From contig BFEA01000020.1 of NCBI GenBank assembly GCA_003427395.1, positions 316,676-365,248 of the forward strand: a stretch of DNA of 48,573 nucleotides, read 5' to 3'. How positions within the stretch are numbered: the first letter of the stretch is position 1; the number at the start of each line of letters is the position of its first letter. Position numbers and translations under genes: made by a program. The DNA is from Chara braunii. Its lineage: Eukaryota > Streptophyta > Charophyceae > Charales > Characeae. The notes under the pieces were generated by a model. The model did not search any database, had not been told where the DNA came from, and saw only the letters and a list, made by a program, of their open reading frames with translations. Positions 9,801 through 20,043 of this stretch are shown here, one piece after another.

Positions 9801-10019
9801 AATTGAACTAACTCCTAAAGTTCTAGCAGGTGGTGAGCAACTAAAGTAACTACCTGTCAAACTGAAACTCGGACTAAGTAGAGATCCTACTCATCCACAT
9901 CCAAGGCCAAACCACAATGGTAAGTACTCTCACCAGCCCCAATGTCAAACCTTGTCAAACAATAGTTCACAGTCTTTATATGATTTGTCTCTTATACCTA
10001 GCTTACATAGGACGTAAAG

Positions 10020-10735
10020 CTAGACCATCCAAACTTATGGAAACATGTATAGCTCAGTCATTGGATATACACAAAACACAGGCCACCACAACTTTTTTCT
10101 TCCTTGGGCATATGACTAGGCTGTCAAATCTAGTCGCCCTGATCTGTTTAAAATATTCAAGTTATATATAACTTTTTGCATCTTAGTCTTTTAAGGCAGC
10201 ATATGATTGAACCGTTCAACTTAAAAACAAGGTTCAACCTACCTCTTCTTACCACCAGTTACTCTTAATTGATAATTTCTTTCGTTTTGTGATAAACTAT
10301 AGTCAGAACATCCAAACTTATGGAACAATCTCTGACTAGTCTGTTCATAAATTAAATAGTATAAAGGTATAAACAAATCTACCCTTCTGGTTCCAGCATG
10401 TGCGTGTTTTAGACCATATCATCCAAACTTTGGAACTTGTCTAGCCCTTTGCTCGATCTCCCCTCATAATAGACAAAGAAGTTAGAGTCATCCAAACTTA
10501 TGAAACCATTGTTGAATTCCTTTCAAAAGTTAATAACCATCAGAAACCCCAAATAAAACAAGGCAACAAAGTCATCCAAACTTACGAAAATTTGCTTGGT
10601 CCCTGAAAAACAATCACATACACAAGTCAGAGCAACTAGAGCATCCAAACTTATGAAAACGTGTCTGATCCTCCATGCAATCGAAAATAAACATAGCACA
10701 GAGTCGTCCAACTTAGTGCAATGTCCGACCTTTGA
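10020..10735. repeat. Tandem array with core TCATCCAAACTTATG
   Basis: The core TCATCCAAACTTATGGAA or near variants occur at about 10026, 10308, 10418, 10488, 10571, 10640 and 10703, embedded in longer diverged units (about 70-110 bp in the denser part). Only about one copy survives in the plus-strand LTR (reverse, 16635-16655). The minus-strand LTRs at 34 and 44 kb have an unrelated 66-bp array in the equivalent zone. Confidence 0.75.
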
Positions 10736-10909
10736 TTAACCCGGTCAATCGCAAACAATACCACCTTCCTCCCGCTTTCCCCCTAGGTACAAACTATTTT
10801 CACAATTTGATTTCAGGCAAACAAAAAAAACAAAACTGAAATTGTTCACGCATTTCTTTACTCAAGTTTGATTTTTGTCATGAACGTCAAACATAAACTC
10901 AATATGGGG

Positions 10910-12014
10910 CAGAGAGCGCAAATGGGTAACCGTCACCCGTACCCGACCGCACCCAACTGTAACCGCCAGGTCATGGGTAGGTCTGGGTGCCCCTTTCCGA
11001 AGGGGGGGTTGGTTATGGGCAGACAAATTTTATTTTTCAGGAGATGACGAGTAGGCACAGTTAGTATTTATGAAGATCACGGGCAGGTAGGGCCAGCCAA
11101 ATATAAAACTAAAACCGGTACGGACAGGTACGGGGGGCAGACAAAAAAAATGGGGGGCAGGTACGGACGGGTAGAGGATCCACTCGGGTAACCGTGGTTC
11201 ACTACCCCTTGTATTCCCACCTGCCCCCCTCCCAGCCCTTCCCCCCCCGCCCTTTCCCACCATCTGAAGTCGTAGGCCCATTTTTTTTTTTTTTTTGCAG
11301 TTGCTGCAGGGATTGCATATGCTGCTGCAGTAGTTGCATTGACATCATTTCCGCAGTTGCTGCAAGGGTTGCATATGTTGCTGCGGTTGCAGATGCACCA
11401 CATCTGCAACAGCACATCTACAGATGCACAACAAATGCACCACATTTGCTGCAGTTGTTCCATTGACATCATTTCTGCAGTTGCTGTAGGGGTTGCATCT
11501 GTTGCAGATGCACCACATCTGACTATCGCTGCAGTTGCGACAACAGCTGCAGTAACTAGCCGAAAGGTTGTGAGGGGAGTTAGAGTCGGTTGAAGGTTTT
11601 TAGGGGCGGTTAGAACAGTTAGGAGCAGTTAGGGGCAGGTAGGGGAGGGTGGGTAACAGGTGCGGGCGGTTACGGGTAGGTGCATACAATTGTGGGTAGG
11701 TGGGGACGAGTACGACTGAACACGGGTAAGGAAAATTTCGGTCGAGCATGATACGGGTGGTTCAGACACGATTTGGGTTCAGTTAGCCATGGTTGGTTAA
11801 AAAAAAAAAAAAAAACAAGGGCGGGTACGGGTAGTTACAATCTGCAGAGGTTCAGGTATGTGCAGGTACAGGTACCCGTTTTTTTTTCGGATCAGTTGGA
11901 GGTAGGTAAAGGTGTGGTACGCCAGGTATATAGTGGTCATGGTTGGTTGGTTTTCGAAAAGTGTGTGGTTAGTTTAGTTACAGGTATTCCTAAAAATCCT
12001 GGTTGCGAACTCTG
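10910..12014. mobile_element. hAT-like non-autonomous element E4
   Basis: The ends are CAGAGAGCGCAA and, reversed, CAGAGTTCGCAA. A perfect 8-bp duplication ATATGGGG flanks it (10902-10909 and 12015-12022). The plus-strand LTR carries the empty site at about 16319-16332, a single copy with matching flanks on both sides. Both ends are filled with GGGTACGGGTAGG-like words (10920-11180 and 11590-11880). The middle holds poly-T/poly-A and a cluster of GCAGTTGCTGCA palindromic words (11296-11560). No transposase is encoded. CAGAG ends plus 8-bp duplication indicate the hAT superfamily. Confidence 0.85.
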
Positions 12015-12215
12015 ATATGGGGTACATGCCATATACTCAATCAAACTATAGCAAGGTGTACACGTAACGGTACTAACTGGGTTTATAGAAGGGAAAGATG
12101 GTTACCTCTCAGTTCCTCACCTCCACAACTCCTTCTGAGTTCTGACCGAGCTCCCACAATCGGTGGGCACACCCCCCACAGAGTCTTCATGCGGTCCTAC
12201 AAGTTGTAATCCCGT
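12015..12215 (-). repeat. LTR-3, middle segment
   Basis: The LTR interrupted by E4 resumes here: AACTGGGTTTATAGAAGGGAAAG and the block GAGCTCCCACAATCGGTGGGC match, reversed, 16150-16280 and, in the same orientation, 35390-35460 and 45320-45400. It ends at ...GTAATCCCG, where the plus-strand LTR begins. Confidence 0.75.
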
Positions 12216-14204
12216 TGTCGGTGCGAATACCCTTACAAGGGTATCCGCCCTGGTTTTTGCAGATGACAGGAAATAAGTTTATCATAAAGTTTAAGTATAC
12301 CGCGCGAGATGCGGCTGTGTCTGTCGTTTACATTGACTCAATGGTTGACTAGATTAGAGAGTGTGTTTGCGCACAGACTTAAGGTGCGCGTGATCTCCCT
12401 TCTTATTTCATGACTATGAAGCCGGCGTTTGTTGCCGACCACGAGTTTTTTTTCTTCTGATTAAGTTAGGAGTAAAAAGATTTTGTCTTGTGATTGGTAG
12501 GCATGCCTGTGACTTATGCGTACGTATGGAGGACGACGTCGACAACAATGTGAATTTGAAGACGTTTCGGCAGATCTACGTGTTGCGCAGTAACCGCCTA
12601 TTTAGGTGTCCGCCTATGCTAGAACCAACCTGAGTCTAGCATTATTGGTTATGGTGTCAGATTGTCAACTAGGAGACTCGGGGGTCCAAGCCAACATGCA
12701 GCAGCATAGGAGTATTTGGAGCAGCGTGAGGAGATCGAGGGGTTGAGGGTCTGACGAGGCTATCCCCCTTGGTTTTGTCTTCAACATAGCCAGGGCGGTA
12801 TACATGGCTCTTTTTTCCCCGTCAGTTGCTTTCCGACGAGTAATTTTGCTAAATGTTTTATTATTTAACGCCAGTGTCAAGTTTTTTGCTTGTGTCTCGG
12901 TGACCCTTTTGGACGGATGCGGCACCAGATTTAGAAACCGTTAACCAGGCGGTGTAAGACTTGAATTTTTTTGGGGACCATCACGACAGTCGTTGGGACC
13001 CGCAGGCGGTGAACTATGCCTAAACAGGATGTCGCCAGAGGAAAATCTGATGGAGGCTCGCAGCGATACTAACGTGTACAAGTCGATCGTCAGACCTGGG
13101 TAAACGGGCGAAAGACTAAGCACATCATCTAGTCGCTCATTCCATTCAAGAGTTTCGTCGGGCTGGTTGGGCCTGTCAAGAACAGCCGTTGGGCCAAGGA
13201 CTTACCCAGAAGGCATGAGAACGGCCGCAAGAGCAGGGCAGTCGACGACGCTGGATTGTTTTTTCCATGATCTGACGGTAGATTCATTTCGATTTATCCA
13301 TTTCGTCAGCAACTCATTCGGCCAAAGGAGTTACTGAGGAAAGCGGCCGCGGGGTCATATACTTACCTGGCGGAATTGAAGGAGAGGCGAGTCGTGGGGT
13401 CAGGGATCTACCTACGAAGTATGCGATGCATACTTCCACGTTCTAGTGGAAGATGCATTTGATCCATGCTCGTTCTACCAACGAGAGCGCGAGGGCGGCC
13501 GTAGACAGGGGTTACCACTGGCAGCCGCGTTGATCAGTTGACGAACTGGCGGAAGACTCGACCGAGGCAGCTCGTACCGTCGAGGGAAGTAGCGAGAGAG
13601 CAGCCGCTGCTTTGAAGACTTACCTAGCGGCCGGGGCGCTGAGCATCGATGCAACGGACGTAGCGTGGAGGAACGACCGCAAAATTGGTGACTTACATGG
13701 TGGGAGGTGCGTTGCACAGCCTATCGAGGAAGTTGCAGGAGGCGAGGCGGCGGACGGATAAGAGGGGCAGCTGGAGTCGGGAAGCAACTTTGCGACGGAT
13801 GCGCTAGCTACGTACGGAGTCGGAAGCGGGTAAGCAGGGCGATGAGCAGGCGAGGCCATGAATAACTGAGAGAACAGGCGTAAGAAGGGAGCGGACTGAA
13901 GGCAGGGCATAGTGGCAAAAAGAGAGACGAACTTGGACGGGATTGTACGCCAGATACGACCGACGATGGAGATAGCAGGGTGACGAGTTAGGTTCGGTCA
14001 AGGAAGGGTAACTCGCTCGACACTTATTGGGAATTTGGGATCAAGCGAGGGAAAGGGCGATTTTGGGGTTCTTACCCCGAGCGAGTTCAATGGTAAAGTT
14101 AGATTTAGTATCAGATTAGTACAATAGAAGTTAGTAGAGAAAGTAGGCATGTCGAGGTGACGAGGAGGAGGATATGATAGAGAAAAGGTTAACAGCCGTC
14201 GTAT

Positions 14205-14520
14205 TTTTCATCACCACTTCAGGATGCAGCCTGCCTAAACATGTGGTTTTCAGGGTCTTAAGACCTTTCACCACTTCAGGACACCCTTCATCACTTCAGG
14301 ATGCAGCCTGCCTAAATAGGTGGTTTTCAGGGTCTTCGGACCTTTCACCACTTTAGGACCATTTAGGATTTTCATACTACCAAAAACTCTCACTTCACCA
14401 CTTCAAGATGCAGCCTGCCTAAACAGGTGGTTTTCAGGGTCTTCAGACCTTTCACCACTTCAGGACCATTCGGGATTTTCAGGCTGCCTAAAACTCTCAC
14501 TTCAGAATTTTCATCCCTGA
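14205..14520. repeat. Tandem repeat in the LTR-4 arm
   Basis: Three to four imperfect units share CACCACTTCAGGATGCAGCC, TGCCTAAACAGGTGGTTTTC and AGGGTCTTCGGACCTTTCA, some with an extra piece ending CTCTCACTTCA. I did not find the unit in the matching arm at 20.6-24.2 kb, so it probably expanded in this copy. Confidence 0.8.
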
Positions 14521-16879
14521 ATTTTCAGCTACCTGTTAACCGCTTGTGATATGATAAGGAGGAGAGACGCTTATCTTACTTGTTTTCTCACGGATTTCAG
14601 GGAGGTAAAAGTCTAAGTCGGGATTTTTTACCATTCCGAATTGAATAGCGGGGTTAGTTTTGGGAGTAGATTAGTAGGAATAAGAGTAGTAGGGAGACGA
14701 GGTGCATGAGAATGGGACATTGAGCGCGCGAGGAGACGAAAGTCTCGCCCGATTCTTGTTAAGATCGAACGTTGGGCGAGTCGCGAGAAGTAGACATACA
14801 TGTTTGGCGGTGCGTTATTCGGTCTGTTGAGAAAAGAGTAGCTTCCCTTTATCTCTCTGTGCATGCCCAACTTTTATCCGAAGACTAATTTTTGTTTCAT
14901 AAATGTGGTAGATAACAAAAGTGTTGCCCAACGCAGGGTTCGAAGATCTTCCTTTCCATTCGTGCGTGCTTAACCCGACTGTGATCGCCTTTTCCAGTTC
15001 GTATCTCCGATTATGATTCGTGATCGTGCCACTCGCTAGTACAGAACGACCGGGTTGGGCAAACATATCAAAGTCATGCTTATGGCGAGAAGAAGAATGC
15101 ACTTACCTTGAGGACTAGCCCTACGAACAAACCGAAAGCAGAGCTACGAGGCCAGACTGTGTAAACACCTTGTTCTTTGAGATGTTGCAGTGATGACGTG
15201 TCGTGTTGTCCCTGTTGAGAACCCGATAGTCGTGAATTCCTCCATAGGTATTGATCCCGGTGTATGCGGTCTTGCCACAGTAGTGCTACCCGTCAAGTCT
15301 GCCTCGGTTACGATGATGGTGATCAGCGCATTTCGATAGCGTTGATGGTCAAGTCCACTACAAATTTTTTTATTTTTTTTTTCCCCTTTCTCTAACAGAT
15401 CGAGCTCTGAACTTGGTCGGAAAGGCGGCTAGGAACGATCATACAGAGAAAAAAAAAGGAGGAAGAACACGTATTTGGCCTTGGTGATGGTCTACGAGGT
15501 CGACATCTTCAGGCACCTCGGTTGATTGCTGGTGACGCCGACAGGATACATTGCCGACTCCTAGGCTGCTGGCAAATGTGCAGTAGCACCTGGGCACAAA
15601 CAGCCAAGGAAGAGGCTCTGTGCCTAAATTGTTGTCATTGGCAGACCGAGCTGATACGGCATGAATTGTATTTCACAATGAATGAATAGTTGATGGGGCT
15701 TGGCGGGGGCATCAGCCAGCATCTGCGCACACTCCGCCAGTTGCATGGCCAACTGGATTACGTATGTTGCCGCACTACTGAAATGAAGGGAATAATGTTT
15801 TTTTTAATCCACAACCCGTAGTCTGAGGCTGGGGCCAATGCAGTTTGGTCTTTGAAGCTATGCGAAAAGGCTGAGATTTTTGAAAGGAGAGGGGCCTATT
15901 ATTGCGAGCGGGAGTGTCACCGGGGAGTCTACCGTTACTGTTAGACTTTAGTTTGACCCAGCCACTTCGCAGTCTGGCCATCATTGCGGGGTCCTCAAGC
16001 ACGTGAAGATAACAAGACCCTCTCCTGAGAGTTGAGTCAGTCCCACTCTTGTATCTCGAGCGTTTGAAACCTCTCATTCTGCCCTTCTTGCTCTAAGTCT
16101 AGCCTTGTTTAGAGAGGAAGGCGGCAGGCGGAATTGAAACTCGTAGGACCGCAGCAAGATTTTGTGGGGAGTCAGCCCACCAATTGCGGGAGCTCTGCCG
16201 GAACTCTGGAGGAGTTCTGGAGGTAGGGAACTAAGAGGTAACCATTGCTTTTCTTTTTATAAACCCAGTTATAACCCATATCTGTACTTATGGCTATGTT
16301 TGATCGAGTATATTGTTTGCATCCCTAATTTGACTTTCGGTTTGCCTTCAGGATATAAATCAGACTTAAATAAAGGAATATATGCGCAATGTCAGTTTCA
16401 GTTTTGTTGTCTGACTGAAAGCAGATTGTGGTACGAAGAGGCAGAATGAATCTCGAGCTAAAAATGATCGGTTCAATTATATGCTACCTCAAAAGACTAA
16501 GTGCAGATAATTATATAAAACTTGGATACTTAAACAAGTCAGGGCAACTAGGGTGACCTAGTCATGTGCCCAAGGAAGAAAAACGTTGTTGTGCCCTGTG
16601 TTTGTGTATATTTAATGGCTGAGCTAGACATGTTTCATAAGTTTGGATGGTCTAGCTTTATGCCTCATGTAAGCTAGGTATAAACGGATAAATCATTGAA
16701 AGACTATGAACTATTGCTTGATAAGGTTAACTTTGGGCTGGTGAGAATACTTACCTTTGTGGTTTGGCCTTGCATGTGACTGAGTGAGATTGCTACTTGG
16801 TCTGAGTTTCAGTTTGACAGGTAGTTGGTTTAGATGCTCGCCACGTGCTGGAGTCATAGGCGTTGATTTCAATTCCTGC

Positions 16880-17720
16880 ATTTTCTTAGCTAAGTTTTTT
16901 TTACTTAGGTCAATTCTAGCATTTTCTGGGATTATACTTGGTCTTGTATAAATCTTGGTAAGTCACTTTCGCTCCGAGAAGCGCTACCGAAATTTCTACA
17001 AAACCAAGAAGTTAGTCAAATTTTGGCTTTCAAAAAAATCAGTTTGTCTAAATTATATATATGACTTAGTAAAAATTTGGGAAGTCTCCCTTTTTAAAGG
17101 GAGTGTTGCCCAAAGTTTGGTAATTCAAGGAGTTAGACAAAATTGGACTTTGGAAAGTGAAAGTTATTTTTTAGATTTTGAACTTAGCTTTGTATAAATC
17201 TTGGAATAACACTTTCTCTACGGGAAGCGCTACCGAAATTTCTACAAATCTAAGGGATTAGTTGAACTTTGTCTTAAGTCGAACTCAAGTCTCGCTTCTG
17301 AGTTCTTATCTGACTAAGTGTAAATCTAGGAAGTCTACCTTTCTAAAGGAGATGTTGTATGAAAACAGAAACAATATTTAACTTTGGAAAGTTAAATCTG
17401 TCCTAACTCTCTGAATTAGTAAAAATTTGGGCAACATCTCTTTTAGAAAGGTAGACTTCCTAGATTTACACTAAGTCAGATAAGAACTCAGAAGCCAAAC
17501 TTGAGTTCGACTTAAGACGAAGTTCAACTAATCCCTTAGATTTGTAGAAATTTCGGTAGCGCTTCCCGTAGAGAAAATACTATTTCAAGATTTATACAAA
17601 ACTAACTTTCCAAAGTTAAATATTGTTTCTGTTTTCATATCTGAACTAGTATCAATTTTGAGAAGACATTTTTCCTACGGGAAGCATTGCCGAAATTTTC
17701 TTAGTTTAAAGGAGATATGT
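16880..17720. repeat. ~120-bp tandem array, reverse copy in LTR-4
   Basis: This is the reverse complement of the array at 9110-9800: GGGAAGCGCTACCGAAATTT appears near 16980 and 17221, its reverse near 17550, and related forms near 17676. Around 17340-17640 the orientation of units flips (AGTTAAATCTGTCC against its mirror), forming an internal inverted repeat. Confidence 0.75.
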
Positions 17721-18330
17721 TATATTTTAACAGGTCACAATTCTGACAATTCACTTTCTATAGAGGAGATTCTGCCAAAGATTTACCTTTTCTTTAGGCA
17801 CTGGCTTAGAGACAGACTTAAACTTAGTTTACAGGAGAATCTTGAGTGAGATTGTGATATGGAGATTATTCTTCATAGACTTATAGGTTTAGCTTGGGGA
17901 TTGGCCTGCCTTGTGTTACAAGTCTTCTTGATCGTTTGATTGAGGATCTGGAATAGGTTTAGCTTGATCCCACGAGGACCAACTTTTGTTAGCATTGATA
18001 ATAGGTCGATTGCCGATTCGTCGGTTTACGACTCAACTCCAATTCATCCTCGATACTCAACCTAAAAACGTTTTAGCCATGGTAGTTTCTATCATTTTCT
18101 TTATGTTTTCACCTAGACTTTTATTGAATGGTCATTTAACAAAGATACTAAGTGTTTAATTATGGAAGGTTGGACAAACGTTGGGGCATGAACTTTAAAT
18201 GGTTCGGACTTTGGATTTGACTGTCTGCGATTACACATATATATATGGTTGTGAGGATTCCCACTGTAATTGTGAGAAGTGATCATCACATATTTACCCT
18301 CACTATATATATATATATATATATATATAC

Positions 18331-18939
18331 CTAGGTTACCAATGGTCCGGAGACCGGACGTCTCCCCCAGACGTCTCTCCCCCCCGTCGTCCGGATTTCC
18401 GGACGACGCCTTTTTGGCACAAAAAAAAATTAAAAAAATTATGACAGTGTTGCGCATGGCCTATAGACCCCCCACAAAAAATTTCAGATTTTTTTGAGCA
18501 TTTGCTGATAGGGTGGTATTTGGGGGGNNNNNNNNNNNNNNNNNNNNNNNNNNNNNNNNNNNNNNNNNNNNNNNNNNNNNNNNNNNNNNNNNNNNNNNNN
18601 NNNNNNNNNNNNNNNNNNNNNNNNNNNNNNNNNNNNNNNNNNNNNNNNNNNNNNNNNNNNNNNNNNNNNNNNNNNNNNNNNNNNNNNNNNNNNNNNNNNN
18701 NNNNNNNNNNNNNNNNNNNNNNNNNNNNNNNNNNNNNNNNNNNNNNNNNNNNNNNNNNNNNNNNNNNNNNNNNNNNNNNNNNNNNNNNNNNNNNNNNNNN
18801 NNNNNNNNNNNNNNNNNNNNNNNNNNNNNNNNNNNGCGCTAGGTCGGACATGCCTTGTCCGGTCCGACGTCCGACCAGACGTCCGGTCGGACATCCCGGA
18901 CGGTCAGGGGGGTCCCGGACGTCCGGCCCGGTAACCTAG
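18331..18939. mobile_element. hAT-like non-autonomous element E1, containing assembly gap
   Basis: The termini are CTAGGTTACC and GGTAACCTAG, a perfect 10-bp inverted repeat. The 8-bp target duplication ATATATAC is exact (18323-18330 and 18940-18947). Both ends are packed with the word CCGGACGTCC and variants. The inner left part has a poly-A stretch (18421-18436). The LTR copies at 8.46-8.50 kb and 47.32-47.35 kb lack it. It encodes no protein; frames crossing the gap are artefacts. The terminus matches that of the nested element at 32934-33211. Confidence 0.85.
18528..18835. other. Assembly gap (308 N)
   Basis: A run of N lies inside E1. Its real size and content are unknown; the flanks are CCGGACGTCC-rich and foldback-prone, which may explain the gap. 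Confidence 0.99.
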
Positions 18940-20043
18940 ATATATACACACACATACCTATGTTTGGGTGTTCGTGTGACCTTACGGGTCCACGCTTAAG
19001 GGTTAAATTGAGGTCAAGGTTGAGAAAGAAAGGGAAATTATCTTCCTTTACTCATTGTTTGGCTTTTAGAGATTTCTTAGTCGGACATTGGTCCTCGGTC
19101 TGGATTCGAGGTCCTTGTTCATGACATCCTAGGTCATAGACTCTGCATGAAAGGGATCATCCCCCACTCAGAGCCTATTTGCCCTACCCACCAGGACACT
19201 CAGCCTAAAGGCCAGAGGTGCCGCGGAGGCCGCACGACTGTTCCTTCAGTTGTGCAATATCGTGAAGGGGTAGACCCTCATGATACTTCGAGTTCGACAC
19301 CTGAGTGTCATAAGCGGTACTCAAGCCCACGAGGGACCGCTTGATTATGACCACTACATAGTACGCCATCATCACGACTGCTTGCATATTCATACATTGC
19401 TAGTCGATATGGGAAGGCCCTGCGTACACGCGGTTTTATACTCAGCCTCGCGCGTGTCACCTATTCGATTTCCGCATCAGAAAGTTGTAGGATGACTACT
19501 GAAGGGACTAGGAGTGTTGTCGCATTGTTTGTTCTGTGTCATTTTGTATATGTGTGTGTGCGTGCGTTTTCCAATTTTTTTTATGTCTTTAGAGTGGTGT
19601 ACGCGTGGTGTGTGAGATTCGTCTTAGTCGACGGAAGACGAGTCGCGCTTGGGACCTCAACCCCCCAAGGCGTCAGTTCGCGTGCGGGTTCGATAGAGGC
19701 GTAAAACCACGCGTACCCTGTATGCTACAGCGAACGAGAAACGCCCTTGGCTGGTCCACCTCTTCGATTGCAACTGATTAGCTTTCGTAATGTGGACTGG
19801 TAGCTCGGCAGGGATACGCCCACCGAGGGGAGGTGACAGCTCCCGCAAGGTGGAGGTAAGTTGTGCCTCTAGTACGCCCTATCCTATCGTAGTGGCTCGT
19901 GAGAGGTATGGCTGGCGCACTCGGTCGAAGCGGCTTGCGGAAGCTCTATGTGTATTTCACGACGAGGATCAAACCAACTCCTGTGTGACGCGGCTGGGAG
20001 GGTCCCGCCCCACTTGTGCGTTGCTGGATCGATGCGCTCGACA

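Larger units (their letters stand above)
8167..10909 (-). repeat. Giant LTR-3, minus strand, outer segment
   Basis: This matches the inner LTR parts at 31460-33840, 42450-43440 and 46950-47942 in the same orientation, and 16.4-19.3 kb reversed. Shared blocks include GACACGCGCCTTGAAGGG, the TAGCGAGAGTGAATTGGAG zone and a tandem array (9110-9790). The U5-side tail expected to its left is missing and replaced by the plus-strand tail ending at 8166. The segment is interrupted by the hAT-like element at 10910-12014, then resumes. Small open frames inside are not genes. Confidence 0.75.
12216..20043 (+). repeat. Complete giant LTR-4, plus strand, inserted in LTR-3
   Basis: It starts TGTCGGTGCGAATACCC with the family palindrome (12226-12245) and ends GATGCGCTCGACA: inverted termini TGTCG/CGACA as expected of an LTR. 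In order it has a unique arm (12260-15950) repeated in reverse at 20.64-24.2 kb, a GC-moderate block (15950-16250), the shared inner part with the CTTCCCGTAG array (16440-18322), and transposon E1 with its duplication (18331-18947). The shared part then continues (18948-19300) to the U5-side tail (19300-20043). Total 7828 bp, or about 7.2 kb without E1. No PBS or coding region follows, so it behaves as a solo LTR. Flanking bases (CCCGT and CTGCC) are not a clean duplication. AGGTAAG near 19853 matches the donor at 103-110. Confidence 0.7.

Noticed and set aside
11077-11593. Cys-rich and Pro-rich small frames in E4
   Set aside because: Translations of GCAGTTGCTGCA and CGGGTA simple repeats on both strands.
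18336-18939. Frames running through the N gap
   Set aside because: Most residues are unknown; they exist only because N has no stops.
18331-18939. Foldback with GC-rich hairpins as a bacterial-type terminator
   Set aside because: Perfect 8-bp target duplication and inverted ends identify a transposon.
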